Assembly (NCBI GenBank): GCA_005877705.1 | Contig: VBNY01000083.1 | Location: 1 to 5,772 of the forward strand | Source of the DNA: Gammaproteobacteria bacterium | GTDB taxonomy: Bacteria > Pseudomonadota > Gammaproteobacteria > Steroidobacterales > Steroidobacteraceae | Length of the DNA stretch: 5,772 bases | Direction: 5' to 3' | Shown here: positions 1-5,041 of the stretch, piece after piece | How positions within the stretch are numbered: position 1 is the first letter of the stretch | Layout of the letters: the number at the start of each line of letters is the position of its first letter | Translations under genes and position numbers: made by a program | Notes under the pieces: model-generated | The model's input: only the letters and a program-made list of their open reading frames with translations | Databases searched by the model: none | Told to the model about the DNA's origin: nothing

Positions 1-46
1 GCGTGGCATAAGCGACGACACACCGCTTGCGGCCGGGCTCGGTCAT
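1..46 (-). CDS. rnfH: RnfH-like protein (RatB), N-terminal fragment cut by window edge
   Basis: Only the first 15 codons are present, reading MTEPGRKRCVVAYAT. The ATG overlaps the TGA stop of ratA as ATGA, which implies translational coupling. The basic-then-hydrophobic start (KRCVVAYAT) matches the opening beta strand of RnfH, a small ubiquitin-fold protein whose N-terminus usually reads like VEVVYA followed by P/E/Q residues. RnfH genes commonly follow ratA directly in gammaproteobacteria. In E. coli the pair was once called ratA-ratB; the biochemical role of RnfH is not settled. The call rests on this short stretch plus gene order, so it is probable rather than certain. Confidence 0.68.
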   Translation of the reverse strand, partial: MTEPGRKRCVVAYAT

Positions 47-471
47 GGCAGCGAGCGGGCGCGCGCAACGAAGGCGTCCACGAGCGACGCTGCAGTCTCC
101 GCGAACTTCTGCTCGAGCAACAGCGTCATAAATGGATTCCTGAACGCGAATCGCATGATCAGCTCCGCGCGACATCCGCCGTCGCCGACCGGGGTAAGCA
201 GCCACTCGCCTTCCAGCATGCGAAACGGCCCGCTCACGAGGTGCATCCGGATGCGCCTATCGGGCTCGAGGTCGTTACGCGTGGTGAATTCAGCGTGTAA
301 CGGACCGCGCTTCACGCCGACCGTGGCGACGATCTCCCGCTCCGAGCGGGACTGCACCTTCGCGCGCGTGCACCAGGGAAGGAACTGCGGATAGCTCTCG
401 ATATCGTTGATGAGGGCGAACAGTCGACTCGGCGGCTGGGCGACGAGCGCCGAGTGCTTGACTTCTCGCAT
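43..471 (-). CDS. ratA: RatA family protein (START/Coq10-like, ubiquinone-binding or ribosome-association factor)
   Basis: This is a 142-residue protein of the usual length for the RatA/Coq10 branch of the START-fold family, which forms a helix-grip pocket for a hydrophobic ligand. The start MREVKHSALV is typical of the family, followed by NDIESYPQFLPWC (22-34), the most diagnostic block, then GPFRMLEGEWLLTP (81-94) and a long C-terminal helix from about 113. Eukaryotic Coq10 binds ubiquinone. E. coli RatA was described as a protein that binds 50S subunits and blocks 70S formation, so both roles are possible. No other ATG/GTG/TTG start lies between this ATG and the upstream in-frame TGA, so the start is firm. 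There is no Shine-Dalgarno sequence before it; a GACAAT element six bases upstream could give a leaderless message. The gene overlaps the rnfH-like gene by four bases and is divergent from smpB. Confidence 0.93.
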   Translation of the reverse strand: MREVKHSALVAQPPSRLFALINDIESYPQFLPWCTRAKVQSRSEREIVATVGVKRGPLHAEFTTRNDLEPDRRIRMHLVSGPFRMLEGEWLLTPVGDGGCRAELIMRFAFRNPFMTLLLEQKFAETAASLVDAFVARARSLP

Positions 472-573
472 GGCGAGATTGTCCCAGGAAACCTCGGCTC
501 ATCGCCACAACGGGATACAATTCCGCAGCCAAACCCCTCATGGCCCCCGCAGCGCGCCGCACCCCAACTCTAA
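472..573. promoter_or_regulatory. Divergent ratA/smpB promoter region
   Basis: This 102-base gap must hold both promoters. Toward smpB the best -10 candidate is TACAAT at 516-521 (5 of 6 to TATAAT), preceded by a G-rich triplet; it would give a leader of about 45 bases. Its -35 is poor. Toward ratA the best candidate is GACAAT on the minus strand (483 to 478), six bases from the ratA ATG, also without a good -35. Both are consensus matches only. Confidence 0.4.
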
Positions 574-1041
574 ATGGCCAAAGCCGCAGAATCCCGCCAA
601 CTCATTGCCGAGAACCGCAAGGCGCGCTTCGACTATTTCATCGAGGAACGCTACGAGGCCGGCATCGCCCTGCAGGGCTGGGAAGTGAAGGCGATGCGCG
701 CCGGGCGCGCGCAGTTGAAGGAAGCCTACGTCTACCTGCGCGACGGCGAAGCATTTCTGATCGGCGCGCACCTCTCGCCGCTGGCGTCGACCTCAACGCA
801 CGTGAGCGCCGATCCCGTGAGGACACGCAAGCTGCTGCTCCACCACAGTGAGCTGCAAGGCCTCATCGGTGCCGTTGAGCGCAAGGGCTACACGCTGGTG
901 CCGCTTGAGCTGTACTGGAAGAGCGGCCGCGCCAAACTGCAGGTCGGGCTCGCCAAAGGCAAGAAGCAGCACGACAAGCGCGCCGTCGAGAAAGACCGCG
1001 ACTGGCAGCGAGACAAGGCACGGTTGTTGAGGCGCGGTTGA
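574..1041 (+). CDS. smpB: SsrA-binding protein SmpB
   Basis: SmpB is the RNA-binding partner of tmRNA. It holds the tRNA-like domain, mimics the missing anticodon stem in the decoding centre and directs tmRNA to ribosomes stalled on broken messages. The 155 residues match the usual length. The motifs appear in order: GWEVKAMRAGR (35-45) in the OB-fold that contacts the tRNA-like elbow, RTRKLLLH (83-90), and the basic GKKQHDKR (129-136) leading into the Lys/Arg-rich C-terminal tail (DWQRDKARLLRR) that enters the mRNA channel. An in-frame TAA directly precedes the ATG, so this is the first possible start. No clear Shine-Dalgarno is seen. The ssrA gene lies 81 bases downstream on the same strand, so both partners of trans-translation are adjacent. 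Confidence 0.98.
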   Translation: MAKAAESRQLIAENRKARFDYFIEERYEAGIALQGWEVKAMRAGRAQLKEAYVYLRDGEAFLIGAHLSPLASTSTHVSADPVRTRKLLLHHSELQGLIGAVERKGYTLVPLELYWKSGRAKLQVGLAKGKKQHDKRAVEKDRDWQRDKARLLRRG

Positions 1042-1053
1042 GCGCAACCGCGC
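1032..1053 (+). terminator. Hairpin overlapping the smpB stop codon
   Basis: Arms GCGCGGTTG (1032-1040) and CAACCGCGC (1045-1053) are perfectly complementary over nine base pairs around an AGCG loop. The stem contains the smpB TGA (1039-1041). No T-run follows, so this is not a classical intrinsic terminator. It could stabilise the 3' end of the smpB message, weaken read-through into ssrA, or rely on Rho. The hairpin is seen directly; its function is inferred. Confidence 0.5.
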
Positions 1054-1058
1054 GCGAG

Positions 1059-1070
1059 CTTGAGCGCAAG
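1059..1070 (+). repeat. Second short hairpin with the same TTGAGCGCAA core
   Basis: CTTG (1059-1062) and CAAG (1067-1070) flank the same AGCG loop as the hairpin at 1032-1053. The ten-base core TTGAGCGCAA thus occurs at 1038-1047 and again at 1060-1069, exactly 22 bases apart. The four-pair stem is too weak to act as a terminator by itself. The pair may be a DNA-binding dyad repeat upstream of ssrA or a chance duplication. Confidence 0.35.
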
Positions 1071-1102
1071 TGGAATTTCCACGCGCCACCGCGGTCTTGA
1101 GG

Positions 1103-1108
1103 TATCCT
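1103..1108 (+). promoter_or_regulatory. Candidate -10 element of ssrA
   Basis: TATCCT (4 of 6 to TATAAT) lies 15 bases before the mature tmRNA 5' end. Transcription would begin near 1115 and leave a short leader for RNase P to remove, as expected for a tmRNA precursor. No convincing -35 box is visible 16 to 18 bases upstream. Confidence 0.4.
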
Positions 1109-1122
1109 GACGCCGGACCTTT

Positions 1123-1474
1123 GGGGGCGACCGGTTTCGACGTGGGTTGCGAACCTTCAGGGGCGTACCGAGGTGCAGTGCCCTCGTTAATCACGCTGCA
1201 AAACATAGTTGCCAACGACGACAACTACGCTCTAGCTGCCTAAACGCAGCTGACCTCTGACCGGCTCGTGCCTGTGCGACCGAATCAGGGGACGCGCTCA
1301 CAGGATCGCGATGCGGCGTGCGACAGGCCGGATCGTTAAGAGTCACTGTCCGCTGGCGTTGCGTCTTCCCTGCTCCTCGGGTAGCGCCGCGCGAGAAACA
1401 AAGAGCGAGCTACGTACGTAGAACCTGCAGTCTAGCGCTTGCGGACGGGAGTTCGATTCTCCCCGCCTCCACCA
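1123..1474 (+). ncRNA. ssrA: Transfer-messenger RNA (tmRNA), one-piece
   Basis: tmRNA rescues stalled ribosomes by acting first as alanyl-tRNA and then as a message for a degradation tag. The 5' end GGGGGCG (1123-1129) pairs with CGCCTCC (1464-1470) as a seven-pair acceptor stem including one G-U, and ACCA (1471-1474) is encoded. The conserved ACCGGTTTCGAC follows the 5' strand. The T arm is GGGAG (1447-1451), loop TTCGATT, CTCCC (1459-1463). The resume codon GCC is at 1211-1213, and the tag reads ANDDNYALAA to TAA (1241-1243), preceded by the usual TAGT-type determinant. The length of 352 nt fits a one-piece gammaproteobacterial tmRNA. The ALAA end is the form recognised by ClpXP/ClpAP with SspB and by periplasmic Tsp. 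Its protein partner smpB lies just upstream. Confidence 0.97.
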
Positions 1475-1477
1475 GTT

Positions 1478-1509
1478 GATGGTTCCCGGCCGGCCGGCCG
1501 GGAACCATC
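1478..1509 (+). terminator. Perfect 32-nt palindrome behind ssrA, probable transcript end
   Basis: The two 16-base arms (1478-1493 and 1494-1509) are exact reverse complements with no spacer. They begin with GATGGTTCCC and meet in an alternating GGCCGGCC centre. The palindrome starts three bases after the tmRNA CCA. As RNA it would fold into a very stable hairpin suited to stopping RNA polymerase or blocking 3' exonucleases, but there is no T-run after it, so intrinsic termination would be atypical. It could also be a protein-binding or mobile-element relic. The symmetry is certain and the function inferred. Confidence 0.55.
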
Positions 1510-1662
1510 GCCCGGCAGCATCTGACCGCGCAGGGCGAATAAAATCCTAACTTGCCCAGCTCCTGCTCGAGGAATACCTGACTGTCAGGCTTTGAAGATC
1601 GTCTCTTTGCAATCTCCACACGCGGCGGAACAACGAAGCGGCTGGCTCATTAGACCTTGACG
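1510..1662. other. Intergenic leader of the udgX gene
   Basis: These 153 bases lie between the palindrome and the UdgX start. The most AT-rich stretch in the gap contains TAAAAT (1540-1545), a possible -10, but no suitable -35 was found. A small hairpin, CCTGA CTG TCAGG, lies at 1577-1589. No clear Shine-Dalgarno precedes the start. No integrase fragment, tRNA or duplicate of the tmRNA 3' end was seen. Confidence 0.3.
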
Positions 1663-2346
1663 ATGAAGCCTGAGGACACCGAGCCGCAGGGTGGGGGCAA
1701 GCGGCCGCAGGATCACACGGGCAACAACCTTACCGGCGCGCGCACCTTGAGCTCGCTGCAGGAGCTGCGGGCGGCGGTGAACGAGTGTAAGCGCTGTCCG
1801 TTATGGAAGGCTGCGACGCAAGGAGTGCCCGGAGAAGGGCTCGTGCCGTCCGCGTTGATGCTGGTCGGCGAGGGGCCGGGGGACTCGGAGGATCTGCGGG
1901 GACAGCCGTTTGTGGGACCGGCCGGAGGGGTGCTCGATCAGGCGCTGCATGCGGCGGGCCTCGATCGCCGCTCCGTCTATATCAGCAACGCCGTCAAACA
2001 CTTCAAGTTCGAGTCGCGCGGCAAGCGCCGGCTGCACATCAAACCCAGCACGGGTGAGATCGAGGCCTGCCGCTGGTGGCTCGCGGAGGAGTTGCGCCTG
2101 GTTGGGCCCAAGCTCGTGATGGCGCTCGGCGCCACCGCGGCGCGCGCGATCCTCGGGCAGCCGGTGACGGTTTCACAGACGCGCGGCGTGCCAACACGGT
2201 TGTCCGCCTCGGCGCATCTTTGGGTGACGATCCATCCATCGCTGCTGCTGCGCATAACTGACGAGGCACAGCGGCACAAGGAGTTCGATCGCTTCGTGCA
2301 GGAGCTGAAAGACGCGCTCGCGTGGATCGCGAAGAACCCCTCTTAA
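1663..2346 (+). CDS. udgX: UdgX-type uracil-DNA glycosylase / covalent uracil-DNA binding protein
   Basis: UdgX is a family 4-like, iron-sulfur uracil-DNA glycosylase that excises uracil and is then trapped in a covalent bond with the abasic sugar through a histidine. Numbering below starts from a TTG two codons upstream of this ATG. Seen in order: CKRC (44-47) and Cys138, likely cluster ligands; motif A GEGPGDSED (71-79); FVGPAG (85-90); NAVKHFKF (111-118), with His where ordinary family 4 enzymes have Cys; the UdgX-specific loop KRRLH (123-127), whose His127 corresponds to the nucleophilic histidine of mycobacterial UdgX; and HPSLLLR (193-199). Mycobacterial UdgX has KRRIH and GEQPG; here Leu and Gly replace Ile and Gln. 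A polar 30-residue N-terminal extension precedes the conserved core. The start may be TTG 1657 or ATG 1663; ATG is preferred. No DUF4130 fusion and no radical-SAM repair partner is present. It converges on aguB. Family call strong, in vivo role inferred. Confidence 0.92.
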   Translation: MKPEDTEPQGGGKRPQDHTGNNLTGARTLSSLQELRAAVNECKRCPLWKAATQGVPGEGLVPSALMLVGEGPGDSEDLRGQPFVGPAGGVLDQALHAAGLDRRSVYISNAVKHFKFESRGKRRLHIKPSTGEIEACRWWLAEELRLVGPKLVMALGATAARAILGQPVTVSQTRGVPTRLSASAHLWVTIHPSLLLRITDEAQRHKEFDRFVQELKDALAWIAKNPS

Positions 2347-2377
2347 AGCGGGCTGTGCGCCGCTGGGGCGGAACTGC

Positions 2378-3301
2378 TCACTCTTTGCGCCGCCCATCCA
2401 GCGACACGAGCGCGCCGTAAAGTTCCGGCCGGCGGTCGCGGAACACGGACCAGTTGTCGCGCAGTTGCGCGCTCGCTTGCAAGTCGAGCGTGCTCGTCAG
2501 CACGGCATCGCCTTCCTGCGGCGCCTCTGCGAGTTTCGCGCCCGTCGCGTCCGTAATGAAGGACGAGCCGTAGAAGCGGATGTACAGCCCCTGCGGGTCC
2601 TGCAGCGAGCGCTCCAGGCCGTAGCGGTTGGAGGCGACGAGAGGCGTGAGATTCGCCGCTGCATGCCCCTGCTGGGTGCGCTGCCAATGCTCGCGGGAGT
2701 TCACGGGTAACGCCGGCGGCGGCTCCGTCCCGATGGCCGTGGGGAACAGAAAGATCTCCCCGCCGAGCAGCGCCATGGCCCGTGCGGTCTCTGGAAACCA
2801 CTGGTCCCAGCAAATGCCGACACCGACCCGCGCGAAGCGTGTGTTCCACACCTTGAAGCCGGTATCGCCCGGGCTGAAGTAATTCTTCTCCTGGTAGCCC
2901 GGCCCGTTCGGGATATGCGACTTGCGGTACACGCCCAGGTTCGCCCCGTCGGCGTCGAGGATCGCGACGGAATTGAAGTATGCGGGCCCGGCGCGCTCGA
3001 AGAAGCTTATCGGCAGCACAACGCCCAGCTCACGCGCCACCTCGCTGAAGTGGCGCACTGCCCGATTCTCCTCGACGGAATGCGCGAGCTTGAGGTGACG
3101 GGCATCCTGCTCGATACAGAAATAGGGCGTTTCGAACAGCTCGGGGAGCAGGATGATCTGCGCGCCGCGCCCCGCGGCTTCGCGTACCAGCCGCTCCGCG
3201 GTTGCGATATTGCTGCCCGTGTTCCAATCGCATGCCATCTGGATGGCGGCGACGGTCACCGGTCGCGCCGTGTGTTGAAAGTGCTGAGGCTCAGGGGGCA
3301 T
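2378..3301 (-). CDS. aguB: N-carbamoylputrescine amidase
   Basis: AguB hydrolyses N-carbamoylputrescine to putrescine, CO2 and ammonia, the last step of the agmatine route to polyamines, in the cytosol. The protein is a 307-residue nitrilase-superfamily enzyme with the catalytic Glu-Lys-Cys triad at E54 (LLPELFETPYFC), K127 (YRKSHIPNGPGY) and C164 (GICWDQWFPE). The stretches FETPYFCIEQD, EKNYFSPGDTGFKVWNT, QGHAAAN, FYGSSFI and FRDRRPELY are close to the AguB subgroup and separate it from generic nitrilases. The first 14 residues are a nonconserved lead. GGAAAGG about six bases before the ATG is a good ribosome binding site. The gene follows a GnnA-like gene by 21 bases on the same strand, so they are probably cotranscribed. 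The usual neighbour aguA (agmatine deiminase) is absent from the window. Confidence 0.93.
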   Translation of the reverse strand: MPPEPQHFQHTARPVTVAAIQMACDWNTGSNIATAERLVREAAGRGAQIILLPELFETPYFCIEQDARHLKLAHSVEENRAVRHFSEVARELGVVLPISFFERAGPAYFNSVAILDADGANLGVYRKSHIPNGPGYQEKNYFSPGDTGFKVWNTRFARVGVGICWDQWFPETARAMALLGGEIFLFPTAIGTEPPPALPVNSREHWQRTQQGHAAANLTPLVASNRYGLERSLQDPQGLYIRFYGSSFITDATGAKLAEAPQEGDAVLTSTLDLQASAQLRDNWSVFRDRRPELYGALVSLDGRRKE

Positions 3302-3322
3302 CGAAGACCTTTCCGAGATGGG

Positions 3323-4285
3323 TCAGCGGCGTGGCTTACGCTCGGCGAGCGAGTGATTCACCTGTTCCGTGATACGCATCGCCGTCTCGAGCGCCATCAG
3401 TCCGGCCTCTCCGGTCACCACGGGCACCCCTGCGGTGCGGATGCAGTCGAGGAACGATTCGATCTCCGCCTTGAGCGCGTCCCCCTGCTCCAGACTCTGC
3501 TCCTCGATGGTCACGGGAAGCTGGCCGGGCACCTCGGGAGCGGCGCGCTTGCGGATCAGCGTCAGGATCTTCTGCTGCAGGTCGAGCGACAGATACGCGT
3601 CGTCCTCGAAGATGCGCAGTTTGCGCTCCGTCTTCAAACTCACCCGCGAGGCGGTCGCGTTTGCAACGCAGCCGCCGGCGAAGCGGATCCGAGCGTTGGC
3701 GATGTCGATCTCGTCCGAGAACACCGGTGTGCCCACCGCATCGATCGTGGTGATAGGCGCACGCACGATCGTCTGCACGATGTCGATGTCGTGAATCATG
3801 AGATCGAGCACCACGTTGACATCGGTCCCGCGCTCCCGGTAGGGGGCCAGCCGGTGGCACTCCACGAAGCGCGGCGTGCTCAGATGCGGCTCCGCTGCGA
3901 GGATGGCGGAGTTGAAGCGCTCGAGATGCCCGACCTGCAGAACACGCTTGCCGCGCGCGGCGAGGTCGATCAGCGCCCGAGCTTCGGCCGGCGTCTCGGT
4001 GATCGGCTTTTCAACCAGCACATGGGCACCGCTCTCCAGGAACTCGCGCGCGATCCGGTAATGCGCGGGCGTCGGCGTGACCACACTCACGGCATCGACG
4101 CTCCCGAGCAGCTGGCGATAGTCTGCCACCGGCCGCGTTCCAACTTCGGCGGCGACTTTGTCACGCGCCTCCTGTCGCGAATCGCAGACGGCGGTGAGCT
4201 CGCACTGGGCCGCCTGCGCATATTTCTGCGCGTGAAATCGGCCGAGGTAGCCGACTCCGATGACGGCGGCTCTGATTTTGTCCAT
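3323..4285 (-). CDS. Gfo/Idh/MocA family NAD(P)-dependent dehydrogenase, GnnA-like
   Basis: The 320-residue protein has an N-terminal Rossmann fold with GVGYLG (10-15) for the dinucleotide, VSVVTPTPAH (66-75), the family signature EKP (92-94) followed by ITETPAEA, and LQVGHLERFN (116-125). The C-terminal sugar-binding domain carries DLMIHDIDIV (161-170), with His165 as the likely catalytic acid/base. The blocks GHLERFN, RGTDVNVVLDLMIHDIDI and VGYLGRFHAQKYA resemble GnnA-type enzymes, which oxidise the 3-OH of UDP-GlcNAc before transamination by GnnB and so supply 2,3-diamino sugar for lipid A. No gnnB-type aminotransferase or lpx gene is visible, so the substrate is unproved and no symbol is given. 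No Shine-Dalgarno precedes the ATG; CATAAT lies nine bases upstream, so the message may be nearly leaderless. It is first in a probable operon with aguB and divergent from a small membrane-protein gene. Confidence 0.88.
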   Translation of the reverse strand: MDKIRAAVIGVGYLGRFHAQKYAQAAQCELTAVCDSRQEARDKVAAEVGTRPVADYRQLLGSVDAVSVVTPTPAHYRIAREFLESGAHVLVEKPITETPAEARALIDLAARGKRVLQVGHLERFNSAILAAEPHLSTPRFVECHRLAPYRERGTDVNVVLDLMIHDIDIVQTIVRAPITTIDAVGTPVFSDEIDIANARIRFAGGCVANATASRVSLKTERKLRIFEDDAYLSLDLQQKILTLIRKRAAPEVPGQLPVTIEEQSLEQGDALKAEIESFLDCIRTAGVPVVTGEAGLMALETAMRITEQVNHSLAERKPRR

Positions 4286-4299
4286 GGGAACGCTATTAT
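4272..4299 (+). promoter_or_regulatory. Candidate bidirectional promoter between the GnnA-like gene and the membrane-protein gene
   Basis: On the plus strand CTGATT (4272-4277) and TATTAT (4294-4299, 5 of 6) are separated by 16 bases and point to the gene starting at 4331, with a leader of about 25 bases. The same AT-rich core read on the minus strand gives CATAAT (4300 to 4295, 5 of 6), nine bases before the ATG at 4285. One core may therefore serve both directions. The minus-strand -35 is not convincing. Confidence 0.4.
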
Positions 4300-4330
4300 G
4301 CCCGCCCGCGTCACGACTCCTTAGGATCGT

Positions 4331-4690
4331 ATGGTCACGACGCCCTCATCAAACGGACTGGAGCGCCTGGAACGCGTGCGGGCCTCCCTCAGCAGGGCCC
4401 AGACCCGTGCGCGGCGCGAGCTGATCATCTTCGGGATTGCCTTCGGCTGCGGCTTGTTCCTGATGCCCATTCTCATCTGGATGGTCGGCAACCGGATGCT
4501 CGGGCCGTATACGCACGGTCAGAATCTCCACGCCGGTCCGTTCGCGCTGTTGGGCGACTTTCTCCTGGGTCTTTTTCACGGCTCCCTCGTGTTCTGGGTC
4601 GTCGCGCTGGGTCCGGCCCTGCTGCTGCTGATCGTCCGCGTGCTGTACGCTTTGATCCGCGCCCTGCCGGCCATCCGGTCCGGATTGTGA
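4331..4690 (+). CDS. Small inner-membrane protein of unknown function
   Basis: I do not recognise a named family. The 119 residues begin with a charged, probably helical segment (about 9-30, rich in Arg and Leu) and then a hydrophobic span at 31-51. A short polar link (NRMLGPYTHGQNLHAGP, 54-70) precedes a long hydrophobic region at about 71-108 that could hold one or two spans. The C-terminus is short and basic. With two spans both ends would face the cytoplasm, given the arginine-rich N-terminus. AGGA at 4323-4326 serves as a close ribosome binding site. The gene is divergent from the GnnA-like gene and lies 77 bases before a second small gene on the same strand. Confidence 0.75.
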   Translation: MVTTPSSNGLERLERVRASLSRAQTRARRELIIFGIAFGCGLFLMPILIWMVGNRMLGPYTHGQNLHAGPFALLGDFLLGLFHGSLVFWVVALGPALLLLIVRVLYALIRALPAIRSGL

Positions 4691-4718
4691 CGCGGGTCGC
4701 TCCGCTGCGCGAACGTGT

Positions 4719-4749
4719 GTGACATCATTCCTGCGCGAGAGCGAACAAT
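4719..4749 (+). promoter_or_regulatory. Weak promoter candidate before the 66-aa gene
   Basis: TGACAT (4720-4725) and AACAAT (4744-4749, 4 of 6) are 18 bases apart, and the start codon follows at 4768. GTGACA at 4719-4724 is the other way to read the -35. This is a consensus match only; the gene may instead be read through from the membrane-protein gene. Confidence 0.25.
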
Positions 4750-4767
4750 AAGAACGGATAGCGGATT

Positions 4768-4968
4768 ATGAACAACCAGGTGCGGCCTGCTGGTCCGCCC
4801 CCGGCGCGATTTCGCGGTGCCGCCGCGCCCAAGCACGAGAAACCGGCCGACGACGCCTCCGGGCTGAGCCTGTTCGAGGACCCGATCGACCCTGAGCGCG
4901 GCTACGATCCGTACGATACCGCCGCTCGCCCGAGGGATATCTGGCGCCTCAAGTCCAAGCGCGCTTGA
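4768..4968 (+). CDS. Small soluble protein with a YDPYDT motif, function unknown
   Basis: The 66-residue protein is rich in Pro, Ala, Arg and Asp, and is probably disordered. It has no signal peptide or membrane span. Its recognisable parts are SGLSLFEDP (31-39), RGYDPYDTA (44-52) and a basic end with a tryptophan (RDIWRLKSKRA). Short gammaproteobacterial proteins with an NPYD/DPYN-like block followed by a tryptophan and a basic tail are familiar to me, but I cannot attach a function. Upstream GGATAGCGGATT gives a modest ribosome binding site. Codon use looks like that of its neighbours (G/C at third positions), which supports a real gene despite its size. Confidence 0.6.
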   Translation: MNNQVRPAGPPPARFRGAAAPKHEKPADDASGLSLFEDPIDPERGYDPYDTAARPRDIWRLKSKRA

Positions 4969-5041
4969 AGGCCTCTGGCCGCGACAGCTGGCGCAAGGGG
5001 CGCCCTCAGGCCAGAGCAGCCGGTGTCCGCTGCGAGGCCTT
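4968..5041. terminator. Nested inverted repeats between convergent genes, possible two-way terminator
   Basis: Three pairings occupy the gap. The outer arms AAGGCCTC (4968-4975) and GAGGCCTT (5034-5041) match perfectly, as do the middle arms CTCTGGCC (4973-4980) and GGCCAGAG (5009-5016), and GGCGC (4990-4994) pairs with GCGCC (5000-5004). The outer and middle left arms overlap by three bases, so the two full-length stems compete. Neither strand shows a long T-run. The position between two convergent stop codons favours transcription termination in both directions. Confidence 0.5.

Noticed and set aside
43..471. ratA as a classical toxin-antitoxin toxin with an adjacent antitoxin.
   Set aside because: The sequence is an ordinary START/Coq10-type protein; the neighbour is RnfH-like and there is no evidence here of antitoxin function.
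793..1224. A minus-strand open frame of 143 codons.
   Set aside because: It lies over smpB and the ssrA 5' part, both firmly identified, and shows no domain of its own.
1410..1619. A minus-strand open frame of 69 codons containing VEAGRIELPSASAR.
   Set aside because: That peptide is the antisense translation of the tmRNA 3' end, a common false protein in annotations; the frame also crosses the palindrome.
2347..2364. Hairpin AGCGG/CCGCT just after the UdgX stop as a terminator.
   Set aside because: Only five base pairs with an eight-base loop and no T-run; too weak to call.
2915..4324. A 469-codon open frame on the plus strand spanning aguB and the GnnA-like gene.
   Set aside because: It is antisense to two genes with clear family motifs. 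Its product is rich in His, Arg and Asp without any domain, and long antisense frames are expected in GC-rich DNA.
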